A stretch of DNA of 64,000 nucleotides from Lawsonibacter faecis (GTDB lineage Bacteria > Bacillota > Clostridia > Oscillospirales > Oscillospiraceae). Shown piece after piece: positions 43,210 to 50,755 of this stretch; within the stretch, counting starts at the first letter, position 1, and every line of letters begins with the position of its first letter. Under the pieces are notes generated by a model. That model worked only from the letters and a program-made list of their open reading frames with translations. It ran no database searches and was not told the DNA's origin. Location: positions 53,341 to 117,340 of the forward strand of contig NZ_JACOPQ010000013.1 in NCBI RefSeq assembly GCF_014287675.1. The letters are read 5' to 3'. A program made the position numbers and the translations under genes.

Positions 43210-45645
43210 ATGGCTAAAACAGCTAAGACGGAATCTAAGCCGGTCCTTAAATCTGCGGCCCGTATGTCCAAGCGCGGGCCGCTGGACCAGGATCAGCTGC
43301 GTAAAATGGACGCCTACTGGCGGGCGGCCAACTACCTCTCCGTGGGCCAGCTCTACCTGCTGGACAACCCCCTGCTCCGGGAGCCCCTGCGGCCCGAGCA
43401 CCTCAAGCGCCACACCGTGGGCCACTGGGGGACCGTGCCGGGGCAGAACTTTATCTACACCCACCTTAACCGGGTCATCCTGAGGGGCGGCCTCAACATG
43501 ATCTATGTAACAGGGCCGGGCCACGGGGGCGAGGCGGTGGTCTCCCAGACCTATCTGGAGGGGACCTACAGCGAGATCTATCCCAACGTGGGCCAGGATG
43601 AGGAGGGCATGAAGCGCCTCTTCCGGCAGTTCGCCTTCCCCGGCGGCATCCCCAGCCACCTGGGGCCCGAGGCCCCGGGCTCCATCAACGAGGGCGGCGA
43701 GCTGGGCTACTCCCTGGCCCACGCCTTCGGCGCGGTGATGGACAACCCGGATCTCATCGCCGCCTGCGTGGTGGGGGACGGCGAGGCCGAGACCGGACCC
43801 CTGGCCACCGCCTGGCAGGGCACCAAGTTCCTCAACCCCATGACCGACGGCGCGGTGCTGCCCATCTTCCACCTCAACGGCTACAAGAGCGCCAACCCCT
43901 CCGTCTTCGGCCGCATCACCCGGGAGGAGACCGAGATGTTCTTCAAGGGCTGCGGCTGGGAGCCCCGCTTTGTGGAGGGGGAGGAGAGCGCCCAGATGCA
44001 CCAGACCATGGCCGCCGCCCTGGACTGGGCGGTGCGCGAGATCAGCCGCATCCAGGAGCACGCCAGAGGCCAAAACGACCCCACCCGGCCCCGCTGGCCC
44101 ATGGTGGTCATCCGCTCCCCCAAGGGCTGGACCTGCCCCAAGGAGGTGGACGGCCTGCCCCTGGAGGGCACCGCCCGGGCCCACCGGGTCCCTCTGACCG
44201 CCAACGCCACCGATCCCAGGCACATCAGGGAGCTGGAGGCGTGGATGCGCAGCTACCGGCCCGAGGAGCTCTTTGACGACACGGGCCGCCTCATCCCCGC
44301 CCTGCGGGAGCTCGCCCCCGTGGGGAACCGCCGCATGGGCGCCAACCCCCACGCCAACGGCGGCCAGCTCCTCCGGGACCTGCGCAGGCCCGACTTCCGC
44401 AGCTATACGGTGGACGTGCCCGCCCCCGGCGCGGTGAGCGGCGAGGACATGACGGAGCTGGCCAAGTATCTGCGGGACGTGGTGAAGCTCAACGCCGAGG
44501 CCCGCAACTTCCGGCTGTTCGCTCCGGACGAGGCCATGTCCAACGGCCTGGAGCCCGTCTTTGAAGCCACAGGCCGCCGCTGGAACAACGAGCTGCTGGA
44601 GGGGGACACCGACCTGGACCCCGACGGCCGGGTGATGGACGCCATGCTCTCCGAGCACATGTGCCAGGGCTGGCTGGAGGGCTACCTCCTCACCGGGCGG
44701 CACGGCGTCTTCGTCAGCTACGAGGCCTTTATCCGCATCATCGACTCCATGTTCTCCCAGCATGCCAAATGGCTCAAGGTCTGCCGCCAGCTCCCCTGGC
44801 GACAGGACGTGGCGTCGCTGAACTATGTGCTCTCCTCCAACGCCTGGCAGCAGGACCACAACGGCTTCACCCACCAGGACCCCGGCTTCCTTGACCATGT
44901 GGCGAATAAAAAGGCGGATGTGGTGCGCCTCTACCTCCCCCCCGACACCAACTGCCTGCTATCCACCTTCGACCACTGCATCAAGAGCCGCAATTACGTC
45001 AACGTGATCATCGCCTCCAAGCACTCCCGGCCCCAGTGGCTCACCATGGAGCAGGCGGTGAAGCACTGCACCCAGGGCATCGGCATCTGGCAGTGGGCCT
45101 CCAACGACCAGGGCAGCGAGCCGGACGTGATTATGGCCTGCTGCGGCGACACCCCCACCCTGGAGACCCTGGCGGCGGTGACCATCCTGCGCAAATATCT
45201 GCCGGAGCTGCACATCCGGGTCATCAACGTGGTGGATCTGATGAAGCTCCAGCCCCATACGGAGCATCCCCATGGCCTCAGCGACGAGGACTACGACGCC
45301 TATTTCACCACCGACAAGCCCATCATCTTTGCCTTCCACGGCTACCCCACCCTGGTCCATGAGCTGACCTACCGCCGCCACAACAAGAAGCTCCACGTGC
45401 GCGGCTATAAGGAGGAGGGCACCATCACCACCCCCTTCGACATGCGGGTGCAAAACGACATCGACCGCTACCACCTGGTCATGGACACGGTGAAGCGCCT
45501 GCCCCAGCTGGGCAACCGGGGCGCGTTCCTCATCCAGCTCATGCGGGACAAGCTGGTGGAGCACCGCCAGTACATCACCACCTATGGCGAGGATATGCCC
45601 GAGATCCGGGACTGGAAATGGAACGACGGAAAGGGCAGCGAATAA
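43210..45645 (+). CDS. xfp: phosphoketolase (xylulose-5-P / fructose-6-P)
   Basis: TPP enzyme that cleaves xylulose-5-phosphate (and often fructose-6-phosphate) with phosphate to acetyl-phosphate plus an aldose phosphate, giving a carbon-saving route to acetate. 811 residues, the normal size. Marks: TVGHWGTVPGQNFIY, VTGPGHGGEAVV, IPSHLGPEAPGSINEGGELG, and the TPP motif VVGDGEAETGPLAT. It has its own strong promoter, an AGGAGG site and a terminator, so it is monocistronic. No acetate kinase is adjacent. Confidence 0.97.
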   Translation: MAKTAKTESKPVLKSAARMSKRGPLDQDQLRKMDAYWRAANYLSVGQLYLLDNPLLREPLRPEHLKRHTVGHWGTVPGQNFIYTHLNRVILRGGLNMIYVTGPGHGGEAVVSQTYLEGTYSEIYPNVGQDEEGMKRLFRQFAFPGGIPSHLGPEAPGSINEGGELGYSLAHAFGAVMDNPDLIAACVVGDGEAETGPLATAWQGTKFLNPMTDGAVLPIFHLNGYKSANPSVFGRITREETEMFFKGCGWEPRFVEGEESAQMHQTMAAALDWAVREISRIQEHARGQNDPTRPRWPMVVIRSPKGWTCPKEVDGLPLEGTARAHRVPLTANATDPRHIRELEAWMRSYRPEELFDDTGRLIPALRELAPVGNRRMGANPHANGGQLLRDLRRPDFRSYTVDVPAPGAVSGEDMTELAKYLRDVVKLNAEARNFRLFAPDEAMSNGLEPVFEATGRRWNNELLEGDTDLDPDGRVMDAMLSEHMCQGWLEGYLLTGRHGVFVSYEAFIRIIDSMFSQHAKWLKVCRQLPWRQDVASLNYVLSSNAWQQDHNGFTHQDPGFLDHVANKKADVVRLYLPPDTNCLLSTFDHCIKSRNYVNVIIASKHSRPQWLTMEQAVKHCTQGIGIWQWASNDQGSEPDVIMACCGDTPTLETLAAVTILRKYLPELHIRVINVVDLMKLQPHTEHPHGLSDEDYDAYFTTDKPIIFAFHGYPTLVHELTYRRHNKKLHVRGYKEEGTITTPFDMRVQNDIDRYHLVMDTVKRLPQLGNRGAFLIQLMRDKLVEHRQYITTYGEDMPEIRDWKWNDGKGSE

Positions 45646-45664
45646 ATATCATCCGGTATGGAAA

Positions 45665-45694
45665 AAGCCGCGCTCAACTTGGTTGAGCGCGGCT
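45665..45694. terminator. terminator after phosphoketolase
   Basis: AGCCGCGCTCAAC pairs with GTTGAGCGCGGCT across a 3-nt loop. The T-run is better on the minus strand. Confidence 0.75.
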
Positions 45695-45700
45695 TCTGCT

Positions 45701-45909
45701 TGTCGAACCCCCCCTCCGCAGAGAAGGCCTCGCAGAGCTCCGTCGTCCGCAGACGACGCAATCAAGTTAGAATCCGTCATTTCCGGGGACATGCGCCTGA
45801 GAAATGACACTTCTCATGACGGATGGGGCGGCTTTTTCCCAAGAAATCGAGCCCTATCCGTCATGAAGCCTTCTGTCAAAGAAGCCCCGAGGGGCTTCTT
45901 TGACAAGCT
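45701..45909 (-). repeat. dispersed multi-hairpin repeat, copy B
   Basis: Reverse complement of copy A with about 85 percent identity by eye, again between convergent genes. The terminal stem GTCAAAGAAG/CTTCTTTGAC differs from copy A at a paired position (T-A there, C-G here), so pairing is kept. Confidence 0.85.
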
Positions 45910-45919
45910 GATCCGGTGC

Positions 45920-46411
45920 TCAGCCTTGGGGCTCCTGCCCGTCCAGCCCCAGAATCCCGCACATCCCGCCGAAGAGCGGCTTCTCCTCTCCGGCTTCGTC
46001 CACGCTCTTGTAGTGGAAGCCGTACGCCGTGAGGAAGGGGCGACATTCATGGATAACCACCTCGCCGCCCTGTCCGTCCGACAGAATCAGCCTTTCCGCA
46101 TCCTCCGGGGGCCTGTTGTACCAGGTGGGCACAGATATCCACCGGCTCTCCGCCAGCAGGGCGACTATTTGCGGGCCCGCCTCGGACCAGGCCCATTCCG
46201 TTCGCGCAAGTACCTCTCCCCCGCGCTCCACCCGAGCCGTGACGGTTCTGCCTGCGAAATGTTCCTCCAGCAAATTCTGCACGTACGCGTCGATGCCGTC
46301 TCCCATATACTCGTACCAGAGCCGTTCCAGGTCTTCATAGAGCCGGGCGTAGTCCCCGGTCTCATAGTACCTGTCGTACATTTTGACGTAGGGCTGTCCC
46401 TCCCTGTTGTA
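45920..46411 (-). pseudogene. 3' part of the interrupted repeat lipoprotein
   Basis: Encodes about 156 residues from PYVKMYDRYYETGDYARLYE to the stop, homologous to the middle of the protein at 48613-49866 (RLYEDLERLWYEYMG against TLYRGLEELWYRHMG). It has no start or signal peptide of its own; the frame continues into the inserted element only by chance. It is the displaced C-terminal module B' of the same ancestral gene. At codon level it joins exactly to the 5' part once the element is removed. Confidence 0.85.
46392..46400. repeat. target-site duplication, left
   Basis: GGCTGTCCC, repeated at 48626-48634 on the other side of the element. Confidence 0.75.
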
Positions 46412-46462
46412 GGAACGTGTTGATATTAGGTCTGGTAAATTGGTCTTCGTTAAATAACGCAA

Positions 46463-46497
46463 AAGAATCCCTACCCTTCTTCGGCGCGGGGATTCTT
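46463..46497 (-). terminator. terminator of the marR-RNHCP operon in the element
   Basis: AAGAATCCC pairs with GGGATTCTT, T-run on the minus strand, about 105 bp after the RNHCP stop. Confidence 0.6.
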
Positions 46498-46600
46498 CGG
46501 CTTGAATCACATTATGCCAATAATGCGTACTTGAATCGGCTCGATAGACAGGAATTTCTTATCGGCATATCTCAACCTTTGATTTTAGTGGATTATGTGT

Positions 46601-47032
46601 TTACATTCTTGTGAAACTTCCGTCACCGCCCATAAGAGCGGTCATTTCCTCAATACGATCTAGGGGAAAAGGTGGTTGCGTCAACGGTTTCATCGCAATA
46701 GACATTAGTTTCATTGGGTTGTCATCCGCGGCAATGCGATTTGAACTAAATTTACCACATTGACGGCAGCGATGAATAATGGCCCATTCTCCGCTTTTAC
46801 GAACCCATACACCTACTGGTTCCATGACACCACCACAATCTGCTTGGCGGTCACCGGGTTCATCATCCACATGAAGGCTGGATAGGCAGTTGGGACAATG
46901 ATTGCGATGGTCGCTGCCTGCGCCATCTGCTACCACCAACCGCCCACATACTTTGCAAGTAAAACTATCCTTACAAGCATGTGTTTTGTAGTAGCCCTTT
47001 TCATACTGCTTTCGCTTATTTTCTCTGTTCAT
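46601..47032 (-). CDS. RNHCP-domain zinc-ribbon protein
   Basis: 143 residues. An N-terminal basic stretch is followed by FTCKVCGR and DHRNHCPNCLSSLHVDD, the hallmark RNHCP motif, then CRQCGKF. The four Cys pairs probably hold two zinc ions. The family is small and of unknown function. ATG 47032 has GGAG 10 nt upstream; the longer frame has none. It follows marR by 61 bp and shares its promoter, so the MarR protein probably controls it. Confidence 0.82.
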   Translation of the reverse strand: MNRENKRKQYEKGYYKTHACKDSFTCKVCGRLVVADGAGSDHRNHCPNCLSSLHVDDEPGDRQADCGGVMEPVGVWVRKSGEWAIIHRCRQCGKFSSNRIAADDNPMKLMSIAMKPLTQPPFPLDRIEEMTALMGGDGSFTRM

Positions 47033-47093
47033 AGTGTCTACGCTCCTTCTTGCGCAAGACGAACAGCCCCGGATATTTTTACAGAGCACGGCT

Positions 47094-47525
47094 TTACGGT
47101 GCCAAATCTGTGAGATGTTTTTTTAGCAAATCCCTATATTTCTGCGTTAGACGTAAATACTCGTCCTGCTCCTCTAATGACCATTCGTCAAAAATTTTAT
47201 TTTCAATTTCAAATAAAGGGCAAACTTTTTCACTCGCAAATGTTTCACCCTTTTCAGTCAGACAGACAATTTTATTTCGCCCTGGGCCTTGTTTCAGGTA
47301 CACAATATCATCATCCTCTAACTTACGAATTGCTGAGTTTATGGTTTGTCTGCTAATTCCAGATAACTTGTAAATATCACTTTGCAAACACTGCCCGCCA
47401 TTTCCACACATTACATACAAAATGTTTTGAACACTATCAGAAATTCCCACCATAACAGCCATTTCATGGTACAGTGCATTTATCTCACCGGAAAGATAAT
47501 TGTACCTGTTTAGTTTAATTTCCAT
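47094..47525 (-). CDS. MarR-family regulator of the element
   Basis: About 143 residues. The winged helix is CLQSDIYKLSGISRQTINSA and IRKLEDDDIVYLKQGPGRNK, with the wing NKIVCLTEKGETF. The N- and C-terminal helices would form the dimer. The frame is open to 47591, but the promoter -10 at 47571-47576 places the start downstream; ATG 47525 (MEIKLNRYNYLSG) or a CTG four codons earlier fit, the latter nearer to GGAG. Two palindromes overlap the promoter, so autorepression is very likely. Confidence 0.85.
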   Translation of the reverse strand: MEIKLNRYNYLSGEINALYHEMAVMVGISDSVQNILYVMCGNGGQCLQSDIYKLSGISRQTINSAIRKLEDDDIVYLKQGPGRNKIVCLTEKGETFASEKVCPLFEIENKIFDEWSLEEQDEYLRLTQKYRDLLKKHLTDLAP

Positions 47526-47551
47526 CTGTGCATACAGCGCCCCTCTCCATG

Positions 47552-47598
47552 TCCGATTTCGGACAAACATATTATATCCGATTTCGGACATAAGTCAA
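47552..47598 (-). promoter_or_regulatory. marR promoter with two identical operators
   Basis: On the minus strand TTGACT (47593-47598), 16 bp, TATAAT (47571-47576). The palindrome TCCGATTTCGGA occurs at 47577-47588, within the spacer, and again at 47552-47563, just past the transcription start; the two are 25 bp apart. Occupation would block RNA polymerase. Confidence 0.85.
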
Positions 47599-47659
47599 GT
47601 TTTATTTAGCACAAGAGAAACAACATGGTAGATTTATATTCCGTGCATGATTCCAAGTC

Positions 47660-48395
47660 AAAACCCCCGGCTAAGCCGGGGGCTTGAGTAAGCCCTAGAA
47701 GGGCATGATACGGACGAAGCCCCTTAAGGGGCCCCGAAAGGTTTGCCGACTGCATTTCTTTCACGGGCTACCCCTTAAGGGGTTTATCTTACGCCTTCTT
47801 GTTCTCGCGACCCGTAAACGGGTCAACAAATTCTTTCAGTCCCAGCTGATCTGCCAACTGGTCTGATTCTAATTGGTTTCGGATATATTCGGCGATCTGC
47901 TTTTTGTTTCTGCCTACCGTATCCACATAATATCCTCTCGCCCAAAAGTGGCGGTTTCCATACTTGTACTTCAAATTCGCATGCCGGTCGAATATCATTA
48001 GACTACTCTTTCCTTTCAGATAGCCCATGATTTGTGTCACACTATATTTGGGTGGGATACTAATCAGCATGTGGATATGATCTGGGCATGCTTTGGCTTC
48101 TATGATCTCTACCCCCTTTTGCTGGCACAATTTCCGCAATATCACTCCTATATCCTGTTTAATCTGCCCATATATCTCCATCCGCCGATATTTTGGTGCA
48201 AATACTATGTGATATTGACATCTCCAGCTCGTATGTTCTAAACTACTTATGTCTTTATCTTTCACGATGAAGACCTCCCTGTTTTTTTAGTTGTGTGGTC
48301 GGCAAACCACTGCTACTTTAACAGGGAGCTTTTTTCTTGTCTCCTTTTTTCCTCGCTTTAAGCTCTTTTTTACCCCCGGCTTAGCCGGGGGTTGC
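47660..48395 (-). mobile_element. IS200/IS605-family insertion sequence
   Basis: About 735 bp with a single transposase gene. The ends carry the subterminal hairpins CCCCCGGCTAAGCCGGGGG (47664-47682) and CCCCCGGCTTAGCCGGGGG (48373-48391). Another strong hairpin with CCCCTTAAGGGG lies inside the left end. No target duplication is expected for this family. It has inserted into the larger element. Confidence 0.85.
47789..48265 (-). CDS. tnpA: IS200-type Y1 HUH transposase
   Basis: 158 residues, the normal size. It begins with the conserved WRCQYHIVFAPKYRR; the HUH metal-binding motif is DHIHMLISIPP near residue 63, and the catalytic Tyr is in ARGYYVDTVGRN near 112. The GTG start has GGGAGG 8 nt upstream. 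It cuts and joins single-stranded DNA at the terminal hairpins. No tnpB is present, so it is of the IS200 type. The frame is intact, so it is probably active. Confidence 0.95.
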   Translation of the reverse strand: MKDKDISSLEHTSWRCQYHIVFAPKYRRMEIYGQIKQDIGVILRKLCQQKGVEIIEAKACPDHIHMLISIPPKYSVTQIMGYLKGKSSLMIFDRHANLKYKYGNRHFWARGYYVDTVGRNKKQIAEYIRNQLESDQLADQLGLKEFVDPFTGRENKKA

Positions 48396-48612
48396 CTTTG
48401 ATGCTATCAAAGCAAAAGGCAGGCCGAAGCCCGCCTTTCTCATTTTTAGTTGTGCATATTATATACATAAACGACCCGTCAAACATCCGATTTGTCTTGT
48501 GCGCCTTTTCCGCCTAAGGTGACCCACAATTTTTATATTATACTATCATACCGACTCATTCTTCTCAAGGCCATCTGGTGGAATTGACAACGTTTTTACC
48601 ATCAGCACTTAT
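48266..48612. other. gene-free end of the element
   Basis: 347 bp. It holds the right end of the IS200 copy and a hairpin GGCAGGC/GCCCGCC (48418-48436) with a T-run on the minus strand. Beyond this, between about 48530 and 48575, is a TTGAGA with TAGTAT and TATAAT words on the minus strand. No ORF is seen. A short RNA of roughly 100 nt could be made from this segment, but that is only inferred. Confidence 0.4.
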
Positions 48613-49866
48613 CTACAACAGGGACGGCTGTCCCCGGTACATGGAAAATTCGGCGCCCGCGCCCATGCTGTGCAGTGTGAGCAGAAACGCCGCGCCCTCA
48701 GGGGCTTCCCCTTTATCATACAGCTGCATCGCTGCGCGCTCTTTCCCCTCTATCTCCCCGGTATACTCCGCGCCCGCGTCCGTCCAATCGCAGGCGGCGA
48801 ACAATTCCCGCAGGCGGGAGTGTGCCCCGCTGTCCAAATTTCCCCAGCGCGAGGAGCCGCTGCCCGGGTCCGCGTGATAACACATCGCCGGCCCGTCCTC
48901 CGACGCGGCGAAAATTTCGTCCAGCCCGGCCAGAACCGCCTCTTTCGCCGCCTCCGGCGTCATACAAGGCTCAGGCCCAACATCGTCCAGGCCCAGAAGG
49001 GCGCACAGCTCCGGGAATAAGCAGCCTTCCCCGCCGCCGCGCGAAAAGCTCCGGCGACAGAATTGGTACCACACATAGCCTGTGCCCTCGTAAAAATTGA
49101 ACTCCGGCCCGTCTCCGCCGGAAATGACCAGCCCGGCCTCGCCCCGGACGCCGCCGGACTGGGGTCCGCCGGGGAGAAGCATCCAGTCCCGGCTTCCAAT
49201 CAATGCCTTTATCTGCTCCATCTGAAGGGCGGAGACCTCCACCTCCCGGCCAAGCCTGGTCAGGCGTGCCGTAACCCTGCCGGCCTGTGCCAGCTCGTCC
49301 AGTCCCTCCTGGAGCCCGGAGATAATCTCCGGCCCCATATGCCGGTACCACAGCTCCTCCAGCCCGCGGTAAAGGGTCCTGAACTCCGCAGTATGATAGT
49401 ACCTACTCCCCTCTCCGCTGTCGATACGGACATAGGGGCTGTTATAGCGCATCCATACCGTGTTTTCAAGCCCCCCCATCAGCTGGATCGCTCCGGCGGC
49501 CCCCTCCGGGAGCTCCGGCGCTTCGGGCTCCCCTGCGGCCTCCTCCCCTGCGGCGGTCCAGCTGCAGGCGGAGAACAGCGCCTCCAGCTCTGGAAGAAGG
49601 GTTTCCCTGTCGCCTCCTTCCCAGGGCGAAGGCCCGCTGCCGGGTTCAAACCAGCAGCGGAACACAATGGTCCCATCCTCCGTATTGTCAAAAAGGCCGG
49701 CAAGCGCCGCCAGCAGTTCCCCCTCCGCCTCCTCCGTCCCTGAAGCGCGGGGGACAGGCGAAGCCGAATCCGCGGGGACCGGCTGCGGCTCCCGGGCCGG
49801 CGTGCAGACCGCCAGGGACAGAGCGGCGGCCACAGCCAGGGCCAGCGTCAATATCCGCCGTATCAT
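48613..49866 (-). pseudogene. 5' part of the interrupted repeat lipoprotein
   Basis: 417 codons starting MIRRILTLALAVAAALSLAV, lipobox SLAVC, with AAAGGAG before the ATG. Module A (about 48-135, AALAGLFDNTEDGTIVF, ELEALFSACSWTAAG) is followed by module B (about 140-305) and A' (about 310-417, AGLDEIFAASEDGPAMC, LRELFAACDWTDAG). The true protein continued into B' at 45920-46411, total about 570 residues A-B-A'-B'. The last four codons (SLL and the stop, with part of the preceding codon) come from the element's end. The truncated product could still be made and exported. The function is unknown. Confidence 0.85.
48626..48634. repeat. target-site duplication, right
   Basis: GGCTGTCCC, the second copy of 46392-46400. 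Confidence 0.75.
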
Positions 49867-49933
49867 CTCGCCACTCCTTTCGCATTCTGTTCCGGTCCGG
49901 GCCGGCGGGCAGCCTCAGCCCTGCACACAGATA

Positions 49934-50461
49934 TCAAAGCGCAATCCAGTACCGCTGAACCAGCGTGCCGTCCTCCTCCGGAATCTCGTTCTCCAGCACG
50001 CCGCCGTTTGCCAGGATGGTGCGGCGGGAGCCCTCGTTCTCCAAGCCGCAGGTCAGCAGCACCCGCTCCAGACCCAGCTCGTTCCGGCAGCGGTCCAGGG
50101 CCAGGCGGAGCATTTCGGCGGCGTATCCCCTGCGGCGCAGATCCGGGTGGACGCTGTAGCCGATGTGCCCGCCAAAGCGCATCAGAAAGTCGTTGAGGGT
50201 GTGGCGGATGTCGATGAACCCCACCAGGACGCCGTCCGGCGCCCGGACTGCCATCAGGGTGTCCGAGACCACAAGGCCGGGACGGACGGTCTGAGGGTTT
50301 TGATTGCCCCGGACCTGCCGCAGCCAGACGGAATAGCTCTCGGCCGCGCTGAGGGCGCTGCCGCCGTGGACCGTCTCGCCCCGGTCGAGAAAGGCCTGCC
50401 GGTAGGCCCAAACACGGTCCTCGTCCGCCTCCGTCGGGCGGCGCAGTATCATTTTTTCCAT
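49934..50461 (-). CDS. GNAT N-acetyltransferase, RimJ-like
   Basis: 175 residues. The acetyl-CoA loop is IGYSVHPDLRRRGYAAEMLR (about residues 99-118), with LENEGSRRTILANGGVLENE as the C-terminal GNAT helix. ATG 50461 is chosen with GGGG 7 nt upstream. Its promoter overlaps the end of the 40-residue lipoprotein gene. The substrate is unknown. Confidence 0.85.
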   Translation of the reverse strand: MEKMILRRPTEADEDRVWAYRQAFLDRGETVHGGSALSAAESYSVWLRQVRGNQNPQTVRPGLVVSDTLMAVRAPDGVLVGFIDIRHTLNDFLMRFGGHIGYSVHPDLRRRGYAAEMLRLALDRCRNELGLERVLLTCGLENEGSRRTILANGGVLENEIPEEDGTLVQRYWIAL

Positions 50462-50487
50462 CTCCATCCCCCCATTTGATTTGAAGC

Positions 50488-50516
50488 AGCATATCACGGC
50501 GGCACCCAATTGTCAA
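50488..50516 (-). promoter_or_regulatory. GNAT promoter overlapping an upstream stop codon
   Basis: On the minus strand a perfect TTGACA, 17 bp, TATGCT. The TGA stop of the small lipoprotein is part of the -35. Confidence 0.75.
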
Positions 50517-50635
50517 ACCCCGGCCGCCGGCGCAGGCCCGGACGGGGATGGCCCGCCGCCCTCCGGCGCCTGGCGGCTGCAGGCGCTCAGAAGCAGGAGC
50601 AGGGCGAGCAGCATGGAAAGCACGGTTCGTCTCAT
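50513..50635 (-). CDS. 40-residue lipoprotein
   Basis: MRRTVLSMLLALLLLLSACS followed by a Gly/Pro/Ser/Ala tail of about 20 residues. It has a lipobox (LLSAC, Cys 19) and GGGGG 7 nt before ATG 50635, with an extended TGCTATGAT just upstream. It looks either like a real lipopeptide or like the signal and linker of a lipoprotein whose body has been lost. No homologous body is visible in the following 70 bp. Confidence 0.6.
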   Translation of the reverse strand: MRRTVLSMLLALLLLLSACSRQAPEGGGPSPSGPAPAAGV

Positions 50636-50708
50636 GGTGCATCCCCCTTTGCCCCATCATAGCAGATATATTCCCAAAAAACGTTACAGGCGGTTACAAT
50701 GACATGAA

Positions 50709-50750
50709 GAGAGGCCGGTACGCCGCTCATACGCGGCGTACCGGCCTCTC
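50709..50750. terminator. hairpin after gpsA
   Basis: AGAGGCCGGTACGCCGC pairs with GCGGCGTACCGGCCTCT. Only a weak T-run is present. Confidence 0.6.
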
Positions 50751-50755
50751 GGTTA

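Larger units (their letters stand above)
46401..48625 (-). mobile_element. inverted-repeat-bounded element carrying marR, RNHCP gene and an IS200 copy
   Basis: Left end TCCCTGTTGTAG (46401-46412), right end its exact complement CTACAACAGGGA (48613-48624); extended to 24 bp the ends match at 20 positions. The 9-bp word GGCTGTCCC flanks both sides. The base at 48625 is extra and belongs to the element or to a later mutation. The interior is clearly less GC-rich than the chromosome. Contents: terminator, RNHCP gene, MarR gene, an IS200 copy, and a gene-free promoter-terminator stretch. No DDE or serine/tyrosine recombinase is recognised; it may be mobilised in trans. Confidence 0.8.

Noticed and set aside
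45701..45909. Repeat copies as CRISPR or tRNA-like arrays
   Set aside because: Copies are single, far apart and composed of different hairpins; there are no spacers and no clover-leaf.
46412..46510. N-terminal 33 residues of the minus frame ending at 45920
   Set aside because: They are read from the element's end; homology to the lipoprotein starts only at the junction, so the frame there is accidental.
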